Origin: Staphylococcus lugdunensis
GTDB taxonomy: Bacteria > Bacillota > Bacilli > Staphylococcales > Staphylococcaceae
NCBI RefSeq assembly: GCF_002901705.1
Contig: NZ_PPPV01000016.1
Coordinates: forward strand, 454,722 to 518,721
Length of the DNA: 64,000 nucleotides
Reading direction: 5' to 3'
The position numbers and the translations under genes were made by a program. Each line of letters starts with the position of its first letter. The stretch's first letter is position 1. The notes beneath the pieces are model-generated. The model had not been told where the DNA came from. It saw only the letters and a list, made by a program, of their open reading frames with translations, and did no database searches. This document shows positions 26,578-35,338 of the stretch, piece by piece.

Positions 26578-27914
26578 TTACCAGCCTTGACCATCGATAT
26601 CTAATGTATCTAATTGCCCATCTTGTAAACCTTGTAACGCCTGTTCTAACGTTGCTAGTGCTTCATCTAATTGCTCATAGGTAATGACTAATGGTGGTTG
26701 AAACCTCAATACATTACCTGCAACGGCAATAATGACAACACCATGTTCAAAACAATAATTACATATTTTTAAAGCTGCTTCTGGATCTCTTGTCTTATTT
26801 TGCTTATTTGACACAATATCAATGCCTATAGAAAGCCCGATGCCTCGAACATCACCAACATACTCATAACGTGAAGTCCATTGTTCCATACGTTGGCGTA
26901 CATAGCGCCCTTTATTGACACTTGCTGATAATAAGTCGTCTTCTTCAAGCATTTCAATTGTTGCGAGTGCTGCCTCACAACTTACCGGACTAGCCCCAGT
27001 AGTAAATAAATGGCTGGTGCTTCCAAGCTATCAATAATTTCTTTACGTGCCACTAACGCAGACATTGGTAGGCCTCCAGCTAATGACTTTCCAAATGTAA
27101 TCATATCTGGTATAAAATTAAAGTGTTCCACCGAACTCCAAGTGCCTGTTCGACCTAATCCTTGCTGAATGTCATCAACAGCAATTAAAATTCCGTGTTC
27201 TCGACATAAAGCTGCTAATGCCTCAAAATAGCCTGCGACTGGCTCAAGTAATCCACCATCACCTTGTATCGTTTCAACAACAATACATGCCACTTCGTCT
27301 GCGGGTACGTATTTCGCAAACATTTCCTTTAGAGGTGCTAAATATTCAGCAACTGTATTTGCAGTTGGCTGTTCAAACATTCCTCTATAGTTATCAGGAA
27401 AAGGTATGTGATAAAAGCCATTTAGTAATGGTCCATAATGTTTGCGCATATTTAAACTAATCGCGGACATAGATAATGAGCCAAATGTTGATCCATGATA
27501 AGCGTTAGTAAAGCTAATAATATAAGGACGTCCCGTGTAAGCACGTGCAAATTTAATGACACCATCATTAGCATCAGATCCACTTAAACCAAAGGTTACC
27601 CTTTTTTCAAAGTTGCCAGGCGCAATCTCGCACAACTTTTTAGATAATTTAACCGCCGATTCATGATACATATATGCGGGTGTATAGTGAATGAACTTAT
27701 CTACCTGCGCTTTTATAGCATCGGATACTTTTTTAGGTGCATGACCAACATTTTGCGAACTGGCACTCGATAATAAATCAATATATAATTTACCGTCAAC
27801 ATCGACAAGCGTTGCACCATAACCATGATCTATCACGAGCGGATAGTATTTGATACGTCCTGATTTTGCAAAATATTTCCCATCTTCTTCAATAAGTTGC
27901 GCTGCTTTACTCAT
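26578..27914 (-). pseudogene. Class III PLP-dependent aminotransferase, frameshifted
   Basis: Start ATG 27914 (GGAGG 11 bases upstream). The N-terminal ~310 residues hold the family core: YYPLVIDHGYGATLVDVDGKLYIDLLSS, GLSGSDANDGVIKFARAYTGR, FTNAYHGST, VDDIQQGLGRTGT and the PLP-lysine segment DMITFGKSLAGGLPMSA. The frame breaks at 27012-27013 and stops at 26982, while the C-terminal frame continues in another phase (FTTGASPVSCEAALATIEMLEEDDLLS, stop at 26578). Adding one G to GG at 27012 restores APAHLFTTGASPVS, so a one-base deletion in a short G run is the cause. It resembles 4-aminobutyrate/ornithine-type aminotransferases of staphylococci. Either a pseudogene or a base-call error. Confidence 0.85.
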
Positions 27915-28122
27915 AGTCAATTCATCCTCCAAATACTGCTGACTTATTCGCACAGCAATGTAATACAACCCAATATACAATTAATTATCAGATTTGTAAA
28001 TATTTTCTGAATAATTAAATTATTAAGTTGTTTATTCACGCTTACTATGGATATTTAAAATGATTAAAACAACAAGTACTAAAATTAACATATGTTGTAT
28101 CGCAGCACGCTATTATGTCACT

Positions 28123-28938
28123 TTAATTTTCATATGGAATCACGTCGTCACCATATTGTTTTTTAATATATGCTTTAATTTCTTTTGATTGTAAAACTTT
28201 TAATAATTCTTGGAATTTTTTATCTTTTTTATGTCCTTCTTGTACTGCAATAATATTAGCAAAAGGTGATGATTTTCCTTCAAATGCAATCGCATCTTTA
28301 GATGGTTTTAAACCATTATCAATTGCGTAATTTGAGTTCATGATAACTGCTGCACCTTCACTGTTATTATATGTTTTAGGTAAAAATTCAGCGCCTTGTT
28401 GATTATTGAATTTCAAATGCTTTTTATTTTCAGCAATATCTTCAAACTTCGCATCTTCAATTTTCACTCCTTTTTTCAACTTAATTAAGCCTTCGTTAAC
28501 AAAAAATGATAAAAAGCGTCCTTCTTCTGCTGGATTATTTGAAACATAAATGGTTGAACCATCTGGTATGTCTTTAATATGTTTATATTTTTTACTATAT
28601 ACGCCCATTGGAGTTGTAAAGACTTTGCCTACTTCTTCAATCTTATAGCCATGACTTTTTCGTTCTGCCTTTAAATAAGGTACATGTTGGAAGAAATTGG
28701 CATCTACATCACCTTTATCTAATAATTTGTTTGGTACTTTATAGTCATTAACAATCTTAACTTTTAAATCATAGCCTTTTTTCTTCATTGCTTCTTGTGC
28801 ATGTTTTAACACATCTCCATGTGGTGCTGGTGTTGCTGCAACGGTAATAGTCTTGCTCGCTTCTTTATTGTCTTTGCCACACGCTGATAAAGCTAGAGTA
28901 ATAATTAACACACTAATCATGATGACCCATTTTTTCAA
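28123..28938 (-). CDS. MetQ-like substrate-binding lipoprotein (NlpA family)
   Basis: 271 residues from the TTG at 28938, which has AAGGTGAGG 6 bases upstream; the longer open frame has no binding site. The signal peptide ends LALSACGKDN (lipobox Cys20), so it is anchored outside the membrane. The mature part matches NlpA/MetQ proteins: ITVAATPAPHGDVLKHAQEAMKKKGYDLKVKIVNDY, NKLLDKGDVDANFFQHVPYL, the MGVYSKKYKHIKDIPDGSTIYVSNNPAEEGR segment, and NSNYAIDNGLKPSKDAI. The SAM-I riboswitch upstream says methionine or a precursor is the ligand. No MetN or MetI gene is adjacent, so it must share a transporter encoded elsewhere. Confidence 0.92.
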   Translation of the reverse strand: MKKWVIMISVLIITLALSACGKDNKEASKTITVAATPAPHGDVLKHAQEAMKKKGYDLKVKIVNDYKVPNKLLDKGDVDANFFQHVPYLKAERKSHGYKIEEVGKVFTTPMGVYSKKYKHIKDIPDGSTIYVSNNPAEEGRFLSFFVNEGLIKLKKGVKIEDAKFEDIAENKKHLKFNNQQGAEFLPKTYNNSEGAAVIMNSNYAIDNGLKPSKDAIAFEGKSSPFANIIAVQEGHKKDKKFQELLKVLQSKEIKAYIKKQYGDDVIPYEN

Positions 28939-29000
28939 TTGTATCCTCACCTTTCTAATTGCTACTTCAATAAAGATGAAAACAGTCGAATTCAAGACAT

Positions 29001-29031
29001 AAAAAATACTTTCTCAAATTAAGAGAAAGTA
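29001..29031 (-). terminator. Attenuator hairpin of the SAM-I riboswitch
   Basis: On the minus strand TACTTTCTC and GAGAAAGTA pair around TTAATTT and are followed by six U. The 5' arm repeats sequence that can pair alternatively with GAGAGAAAGTG upstream, the expected antiterminator switch. Confidence 0.85.
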
Positions 29032-29033
29032 CG

Positions 29034-29157
29034 CACACTTTCTCTCATCTCTTAAAGTACTTTAAACTTTATGTGACTTGGCACCATGTCATTCACTGAC
29101 GGTTGCCGGGCTTCATAGGGCACATCCCTCCACCACTCTTGATAAGAGTCTTCTTAC
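29034..29157 (-). ncRNA. SAM-I (S-box) riboswitch
   Basis: Read on the minus strand the leader has CTCTTATCAAGAG and GGTGGAGGGA, then CCCTATGAAGCCCGGCAACC, then GGTGCCAAGTC, closing with GATGAGAG that pairs with CTCTTATC (P1). These are the S-box core elements in the right order. The hairpin at 29001-29031 is the terminator. Known S-boxes turn expression off when S-adenosylmethionine is abundant; the controlled gene is the MetQ-like lipoprotein that starts 63 bases after the attenuator. Confidence 0.92.
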
Positions 29158-29288
29158 TTTTATTGAATTAAATTTATCCTATCACTATGCAAAGAGAACG
29201 TCAATTAGATTTTTGAATTTTCTGACTAATAATTGTTTTTTACACTTAGGGGAAAAGATAACTAAATCGTTTTAAGGAGGAATGCCTA

Positions 29289-29708
29289 ATGTATTATTTA
29301 AAATATCATTTAACGAGCGCCTGTCTAATTAGTATGTTGCTATTATTCATATTGTTTATCATAGATTTGTTAACTGACACAACCCAGTTAGCTCAATTAC
29401 TTATCAATATAGACTTTATTATTCCTAAACAATTCACCCCGTTATGGCTTGAAATCCTTATTCATTTAATCATTGGTATTGTTGTTTATATGATGTTATT
29501 ACTGCTCTATCGAGTTAGAAAGCAATGGTATGCCATTGGTTATGTGGCATCTATGTTATCTTTTATAGTGCTGTATCCATTTCTCATTCATATCGCTGTT
29601 CGACCTATCTTTCATTTTAGCTGGTCAGAATATAGTCTATGGCTTTTAGCACATATTATTTTTATCGTTTGTGTGGCTAGAAGTATTCCATTTATTGATA
29701 AAAGATAA
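29289..29708 (+). CDS. Small integral membrane protein, four helices
   Basis: 139 residues, ATG preceded by AAGGAGG. Four hydrophobic segments are visible: CLISMLLLFILFIIDLL, WLEILIHLIIGIVVYMMLLLLY, AIGYVASMLSFIVLYPFLIHIAV and LWLLAHIIFIVCVA. The loops are short, and a basic patch (RVRKQ) lies after helix 2. There is no catalytic motif. I do not recognise the family with confidence. It is divergent from the SAM-regulated lipoprotein gene and followed by the LPETG protein on the same strand after 197 bases. Confidence 0.7.
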   Translation: MYYLKYHLTSACLISMLLLFILFIIDLLTDTTQLAQLLINIDFIIPKQFTPLWLEILIHLIIGIVVYMMLLLLYRVRKQWYAIGYVASMLSFIVLYPFLIHIAVRPIFHFSWSEYSLWLLAHIIFIVCVARSIPFIDKR

Positions 29709-29905
29709 ATAAGTATATCACTGTATAATTAAGCTTTGATAACATTTAAAAAAGCAAATGCTATATTTGTATAAAGTTAATTTTAGCACATACGTAAATA
29801 CAATATTAAGATTACCTTAGGATTTGTTAAAAACGCCCGCACATTAAGCTGATGATGATACACTTACACTGTAAAGTTATTTACTATGTGAATGGGGGTT
29901 TCATA

Positions 29906-30478
29906 ATGAAACAAATGGTTCAAATTATTTTATCTGTTTTTGCGCTATTCTTGGTATTAACTGCAACAAGCGTATGTGTTACTCAAGCAGATACCATGTC
30001 CCAACAAGATGCAATCACAACTGCAAAGCAAGCTATGGCACGTAGTGGTGGCAATCCAGATTTGCAAAATTTTAATACAGTTATAGACAAAGGTAACTAC
30101 TTTAAAATCAAAATCACACTTAAAACTAATGACAGTGTCGGTACTTATAAAGTTTATAAAAACGGCCAAGTTGAATATAAAAATGGTAAATTTGGTGTAT
30201 ATAACCTATTAAACCCTAACCAAACATATGCAGCTAGCGAAATAGCTAATACCTCAACTCATATGGCACAACAAGAACAGCAAAATAACCCCGTAGATTG
30301 TAAAAAGGAACTTAATCGCTATTATGTGGGTAATATCAAATCTACGGAATTACCTCAGCAGAATGCCTCACTCCCTGAAACGGGTCACACTTCAAATAAT
30401 ATAATAACATTAGCATTTGGTATTTTAGCACTTATGAGTGGTTTGGCATTGACGTTCATGCGCAATTCAAAACACTAA
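29906..30478 (+). CDS. LPETG cell-wall-anchored protein with a PepSY-like domain
   Basis: 190 residues from ATG 29906 (GGGGG 8 bases upstream; the longer frame lacks a site). A signal peptide covers residues 1-28 (LSVFALFLVLTATSVCVTQADT). Residues ~33-100 (DAITTAKQAMARSGGN, YFKIKITLKTND, TYKVYKNGQVEYKNGKFGVYN) look like a PepSY-type small fold. A linker follows, then LPETG at 156-160, a membrane helix (ITLAFGILALMSGLALTF) and a basic tail (MRNSKH): the sortase A signal. It lacks a YSIRK signal. Its role is unknown; a small surface protein that binds a protease or ligand is only a guess. Confidence 0.85.
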   Translation: MKQMVQIILSVFALFLVLTATSVCVTQADTMSQQDAITTAKQAMARSGGNPDLQNFNTVIDKGNYFKIKITLKTNDSVGTYKVYKNGQVEYKNGKFGVYNLLNPNQTYAASEIANTSTHMAQQEQQNNPVDCKKELNRYYVGNIKSTELPQQNASLPETGHTSNNIITLAFGILALMSGLALTFMRNSKH

Positions 30479-31195
30479 AGTATTCATAAGTACATTTAGG
30501 ACAAATCAAATGTATTGTTCTCTTTCGATGATTATTATGATCACCGTGTATACCAATTATAATGAATGGTACTGTTTACTTTTACATGTAAACCAAGTAA
30601 CTTGATGCTCAGTTCCCGCTTAAAGCTGTCTTAATAAATCATGTTGTTGCTTCGGTAAATTCCAAATATATTGAATAAATTCTCAATCAAGCCTTTGCGG
30701 ATTGCCGTAAAGGTTCTTTGTTTGTGGCTTACGTCATTATTTTAAATAACAGATTATGACTCTAATTATGCATTTCAACCGCGTTTCTTTTAGTCAATTG
30801 ACTTATCTACACACATGACCCTTAGCGCTAGAGTGGCTACTTTACTATCGATCATCCATTTATCCTGTTACATAATACACATCAATGCTTCAGTTAACTG
30901 CGATTCACTTATGGTCTGATTATCATCAATCATTGAATACGATCAATATAATAGTATGGAAAGCTTAAAATATTTTGTAATTGACATGCTAATGAAGATT
31001 TACCCCTGTCTGGTACTCCCCAACGGTCAATAGTCGTCATGCCGTGTTCGACTCCCCTACGATAAAAATACGTCTATTTTTTGAAACTCTACAAATTTTA
31101 TTAAGAATATTCAATAAATATGAGTAAAAAAGCTTGAGAATATATTCATTTTTTATCATACTATTAGTGAAACTTATTAGAAGGAGTGGAAAGTA
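30479..31195. other. Gene-free 0.7-kb region, possibly decayed
   Basis: No open frame with a ribosome binding site. On the minus strand between about 30600 and 30960 there are protein-like segments in shifting frames (for example HKQRTFTAIRKGLIENLFNIFG and KVATLALRVMCVDKSID) with stops between them, suggesting a decayed gene, perhaps a transposase; I could not assign it. The fda promoter lies near 31110-31180. Confidence 0.3.
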
Positions 31196-32086
31196 ATGAA
31201 TAAAGAACAATTAGAAAAGGTAAAAAATGGTAAAGGCTTTATCGCCGCTTTAGACCAAAGTGGTGGTAGTACACCTAAAGCTTTAAAAGAATACGGTGTT
31301 GGCGAAGACCAATATAACAACGAAGACGAAATGTTCCAACTTGTTCACGACATGCGTACGCGTGTTGTCACTTCACCATCATTCACTTCAGATAAAATTT
31401 TAGGTGCGATTCTATTCGAACAAACAATGGATCGTGAAGTTGAAGGCAAATATACTGGTGACTACTTAGCAGACAAAGGTGTTGTTCCTTTCTTAAAAGT
31501 AGACAAAGGCTTAGCTGAACAACAAAATGGTGTTCAATTAATGAAACCTATCGATAACCTAGATGAAACATTAGATCGTGCAGTTGAACGTCACATCTTT
31601 GGTACTAAAATGCGTTCTAACATTTTAGAATTAAATGAACAAGGTATTAGAGACGTTGTTGAACAACAATTTGAAATTGGTAAACAAATTATTGCCAAAG
31701 GTTTAGTTCCAATTATCGAACCTGAAGTGAACATCAATGCTAAAGATAAAGCCGAAATCGAAGAAGTATTAAAAGCTGAACTTAAAAAAGGCTTAGACGC
31801 TTTAAATGATGACCAATTAGTGATGTTAAAATTAACAATTCCTACTAAAGCAAACTTATACAAAGAATTAGCTGATCATCCAAATGTTGTACGTGTAGTT
31901 GTATTGTCAGGCGGATATAGCAGAGATGAAGCAAATAAATTATTGAAAGACAACGATGAATTAATTGCAAGTTTCTCTCGTGCATTAGCAAGTGACTTAA
32001 GATATAGCCAATCTAAAGAAGAATTTGATAAAGCTTTAGGTGAAGCTGTTGACTCAATCTATGATGCATCAGTGAATAAAAACTAA
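31196..32086 (+). CDS. fda: Fructose-bisphosphate aldolase, class I
   Basis: 296 residues. The metal-independent aldolase cleaves fructose 1,6-bisphosphate in glycolysis and works backwards in gluconeogenesis. Typical segments are [78 protein letters not shown] (with a Schiff-base lysine) and [17 protein letters not shown] (phosphate site). GAAGGAGTGG precedes the ATG. Staphylococci use this enzyme as well as a class II one. Followed by a strong terminator shared with the convergent monooxygenase. Confidence 0.96.
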   Translation: MNKEQLEKVKNGKGFIAALDQSGGSTPKALKEYGVGEDQYNNEDEMFQLVHDMRTRVVTSPSFTSDKILGAILFEQTMDREVEGKYTGDYLADKGVVPFLKVDKGLAEQQNGVQLMKPIDNLDETLDRAVERHIFGTKMRSNILELNEQGIRDVVEQQFEIGKQIIAKGLVPIIEPEVNINAKDKAEIEEVLKAELKKGLDALNDDQLVMLKLTIPTKANLYKELADHPNVVRVVVLSGGYSRDEANKLLKDNDELIASFSRALASDLRYSQSKEEFDKALGEAVDSIYDASVNKN

Positions 32087-32140
32087 GATATATGTTTAAA
32101 GCTTAAACGATAACAGCTTTGAGCGAAAAGCATTGAAATT

Positions 32141-32190
32141 AAAAAAAGTGCCGACTGTTTCACCTTAAACAGTCGGTACTTTATTATTTT
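32141..32190. terminator. Bidirectional terminator between fda and the monooxygenase gene
   Basis: A 14-bp stem AGTGCCGACTGTTT with AAACAGTCGGTACT, loop CACCTT, flanked by seven A on the left and a T-rich run on the right. Confidence 0.88.
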
Positions 32191-33360
32191 TTATGCTTGA
32201 TGTACGTCAAACAAATTTCCTACTTGCTTAAAGAAATCTCCAAATTTTTTGGCAGGATTACCTTCGCCAAACATCTCTTCTAAGTTTGCCTGTGATTCAC
32301 GAGCACTTTGCTCAGAAGTTTGGTACATGTCTGTTTCGTATGCTTTTAGTGCATCTTGTAACGTTACATGACTTTTAATTGCTTCAGCCAAAAGATATGC
32401 ATCGTAAAGTGCCATATTGACACCCTCTCCTGCAAAAGGGCTCATTAAGTGCGCTGCATCACCAATTAACGTCAAGTTCGCTTGATTATCCCATTTGAAA
32501 CCAATAGGCAGTTTATAAATGCGTCGTAATAATAAATCATCACTCGCATAATCAATGTATTTTTTCAAATTGACGTCCCAATCTCTAAAGTCATGTAATA
32601 ACTGTTCTTTAATTTCTTGTCTATTCATGGCTTTAAATTGATCAAATTCATCATAATCCATTTTATACGACATATAGACTTTAATTCGTCCATCTCCATT
32701 AACTTGACCTAATATCGCTTTGTGATCGCCAAATGCCATCATTTTCCCATTTTTGTTAAATTCAGCTAAATCAGGATACTGATGAAAGACATCTTCAACA
32801 TTTAATTCTACCATCGATATCCCATTATACTCTACGTCCGTATTTGCTAAATAAGGTCTTACTTTTGAAAAAGCACCATCTGAACCAATTACAAAGTCAA
32901 ATATTCGTGTACTGTAATCATCAAATGTTACTTCAATTTGCTCATTATCTATATGCGTTAAAGATTTAAATGCTTTATCATAAACTACGGTTTCAGGTTT
33001 TAATTGTTCAAAAATAATATCACATAATTCACCACGATCAATTTCTGGTCGTCCACCTTCTATTTGTGGATCAACTAACGCTTCATAGTATACGTTGCCA
33101 TTTTTATCTAGTACGCGCGTATCTTCGCCGTCAAAGCGTGCTTGTGCTTTAAATTTATCGATAATACCTGCTTGTTGCAATGGCAATTGACCACTATCAT
33201 CATGGATATCTAAAGAACCTCCACGATCAGTGTTAACATTTAAACCAGCTTTTTCAAAAATATTAACTTCAAAGCCTTGGTGCTGTAACAATAGGCCTAA
33301 CATTAAGCCTCCAGGTCCCCCACCAATAATGCCAACTCGTCTAATATCTTTTATATTCAT
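32191..33360 (-). CDS. FAD-dependent aromatic/TetX-like monooxygenase
   Basis: 389 residues. It carries the three marks of group A flavin monooxygenases: VGIIGGGPGGLMLGLLLQHQGFEVNIFEKAG (FAD, GxGxxG), the middle FVIGSDGAFSKVR (DG motif) and LTLIGDAAHLMSPFAGEGVNMALYDAYLLA (GD motif). The last segment is much like that of tetracycline-inactivating TetX proteins, but family resemblance alone does not show that activity. It follows the PadR gene closely on the same strand, so expression should respond to the PadR inducer. Confidence 0.88.
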   Translation of the reverse strand: MNIKDIRRVGIIGGGPGGLMLGLLLQHQGFEVNIFEKAGLNVNTDRGGSLDIHDDSGQLPLQQAGIIDKFKAQARFDGEDTRVLDKNGNVYYEALVDPQIEGGRPEIDRGELCDIIFEQLKPETVVYDKAFKSLTHIDNEQIEVTFDDYSTRIFDFVIGSDGAFSKVRPYLANTDVEYNGISMVELNVEDVFHQYPDLAEFNKNGKMMAFGDHKAILGQVNGDGRIKVYMSYKMDYDEFDQFKAMNRQEIKEQLLHDFRDWDVNLKKYIDYASDDLLLRRIYKLPIGFKWDNQANLTLIGDAAHLMSPFAGEGVNMALYDAYLLAEAIKSHVTLQDALKAYETDMYQTSEQSARESQANLEEMFGEGNPAKKFGDFFKQVGNLFDVHQA

Positions 33361-33380
33361 AACCCTATTTCTCCAACCTT

Positions 33381-33959
33381 TTATTTATAGAATTGTTGTA
33401 ATCGTTCTTTTGTTTCTTGTATAAAGACGTCGAATTCTGCTTTCTTTTTATCATCTTGTAATGTCTGCTGACTTGCTTTCATAAACTCATGGAATAATGT
33501 TTGCATTTGTTCACGCACTGCTTTTAGTTCTTCAAAATCAACGTTTTTAAATTGTTCTAAGCGTTTTGTAAACGCATCTTGATCTACATTGTCCTCTAAA
33601 AACTTTTTACCTTCATCCGTAATGGTATACACTTTTTTATTTCCATCTTTAGAAATAGATACAAAGTCTCTATCTTCTAACATTTGTAAAATTGGATAAA
33701 CAGAACCAGGACTTGGTGAATAAAAACCTTTAAATCTTTCTTCTAAGTCTTTAATTATTTGATAGCCATGACGTGATTCTTCTTCTAACATTTTAAGAAT
33801 AACGAATTGTAAATTCCCTTTTTTGAAAAATCTATCACGCCCACCGTGACGGCCACCGAAACCACCGAAATTTCCAAAACCTCGAGGGCCTCTCCCTGCA
33901 TCAAATTGTTCAAAATGTGCCATACCTTGTCTCATACCTTCTAAATGTCTTCTAAACAT
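33381..33959 (-). CDS. PadR family transcriptional regulator
   Basis: 192 residues from ATG 33959 (AAAGG 13 bases upstream; the longer frame starts overlap that site). After a glycine- and arginine-rich N-terminus (RGPRGFGNFGGFGGRHGGRDRFFKKG) comes the PadR winged helix: LQFVILKMLEEESRHGYQIIKDLEERF, SPGSVYPILQMLEDRDFV and KKVYTITDEGKKFLE. A C-terminal helical dimer region follows. PadR proteins usually repress detoxification or efflux genes. Three identical palindromes lie just upstream, and the monooxygenase follows 20 bases after its stop. Confidence 0.9.
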   Translation of the reverse strand: MFRRHLEGMRQGMAHFEQFDAGRGPRGFGNFGGFGGRHGGRDRFFKKGNLQFVILKMLEEESRHGYQIIKDLEERFKGFYSPSPGSVYPILQMLEDRDFVSISKDGNKKVYTITDEGKKFLEDNVDQDAFTKRLEQFKNVDFEELKAVREQMQTLFHEFMKASQQTLQDDKKKAEFDVFIQETKERLQQFYK

Positions 33960-33994
33960 AATTTTCATCACCTTTACTTATTTTTAATCAATTT

Positions 33995-34046
33995 CGATAT
34001 ATCGATATAATAAACGATATATCGTTAAATGTAAAGCGATATATCG
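33995..34046. promoter_or_regulatory. Triple operator CGATATATCG upstream of padR
   Basis: The perfect 10-bp palindrome CGATATATCG occurs at 33995-34004, 34015-34024 and 34037-34046, with centres 20 and 22 bp apart (two helical turns each). Only AT-rich sequence lies between. Binding by the adjacent PadR protein, giving tight repression of padR and the monooxygenase gene, is the obvious inference. Confidence 0.75.
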
Positions 34047-34320
34047 AAATTATTTTTAGGAAATTAAATACTACACTAACAAACCCGTCAGCATAGCGTT
34101 AATAAGTATTTGATTGATTAAATTTTCGTGCTTGAAATTACTTAAATTACGTTTCCAATCTTCAATCATTTGATGGTAAATGCACGCTTCATAATCAAAC
34201 ACATCTTCCTCAAGTAAAGTTATTATGAATATTCAAACTGCAATGTTCTTTCAATTGAATATACCAATGATAATCAAGTATGATTTAAATAATTATACTT
34301 ATCGAAAGTTGTTGATTGAC

Positions 34321-35199
34321 ATGGAAATTTCTTACTTAAATGAATTTATTGTCTTAGCTAAATACCAAAATTACTTTAAAGCTTCGCAAGAACTCTACAT
34401 AGCGCAATCTACACTGTCTAAGCACATTGTTTCTTTGGAAAATGAGTGCGGTTATCGTCTTATAGATCGCGCAAATAAACAATTTGAACTAACAGAATCA
34501 GGTAAACTATTTCTGCATTATGCCAAAATCATTTGCCAAAATTATAAAGATTTATCAAAACAGCTTGAGCAACAGGAAAATGATAATTTAATCACCATTA
34601 ACCTTGGCGCTTCTCGATTAATGATTGAATATGGTATTACAAACTTAATCTCAAAATGTGTTTAAAAATTTTCTAATGTTAGATTTCGTATTCATGAAGG
34701 GTCAGAACAAGAATTAGCTCAATTGATTAATGAAGGTAAGATTGACATTAGCTTTTTAAGATCACCACATCCACCTCATGATAATCATTCTTTTACTTAT
34801 ATTGAAGAAAGCTTATGTGCTATTGTGCATGAATCTCATCCATTAGCCTATGTCTCACAAATCGATCTATCGATGCTTGAAAATGAACAACTCTATTTAC
34901 CACCTGAGTTCGCATTGGAGCATCAAGCTTTTTTAAATTATTGTGAAGAACAACAATTTTATCCATTAATTTCATTTACAGCACCTCGTATTGAAAATTT
35001 ACTTGAAATGGTAAATACAAATAATGGCGTCGCATTGATTATGGAACAACAGGCTAATTATTACGTAACGTCTCCTTTAAAAATCGTTCAGCTGAATTCA
35101 CCTATAAAACTCTATATTAACGTTAATGTTCATAATCATTTAATTGCTTCTAAAGAGGTGGCATATTTGCTAGAGTTAGCCAAAAAGCACAGAAACTAA
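34321..35199 (+). pseudogene. LysR family regulator interrupted by a stop codon
   Basis: The reading frame is unbroken except for one TAA at 34663-34665. The first part holds the HTH (MEISYLNEFIVLAKYQNYFKASQELYIAQSTLSKHIVSLENE), and the second, in the same frame, holds the effector domain (VRFRIHEGSEQELAQLINEGKIDISFLRS, continuing to NGVALIMEQQANYY and the C-terminus). One base change, for example CAA to TAA, explains it. It lies 139 bases upstream of the tannase gene, so it was probably its regulator. A 115-residue HTH-only protein could still be made. Confidence 0.85.
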
Positions 35200-35338
35200 T
35201 TACAAGCAAATACTGTCAAGAGACCTAAGGTGTACATCATCTTTCTAATGTAGAATGGTTCATGCGCTCAATCCGAATTGATATGCTCCTTATTTGCGAC
35301 TAATAATAGAACTACGACAAATTAAGGAGGCTAATTAG

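Noticed and set aside
28939..28995. N-terminal extension of the MetQ-like lipoprotein
   Set aside because: It would put 19 residues before the lipoprotein signal and cover the ribosome binding site; the TTG at 28938 is better.
34225..34320. Longer start of the LysR pseudogene at 34225
   Set aside because: The HTH begins at MEISYLNEF (34321), the normal LysR N-terminus; the extra 32 residues do not fit the family.
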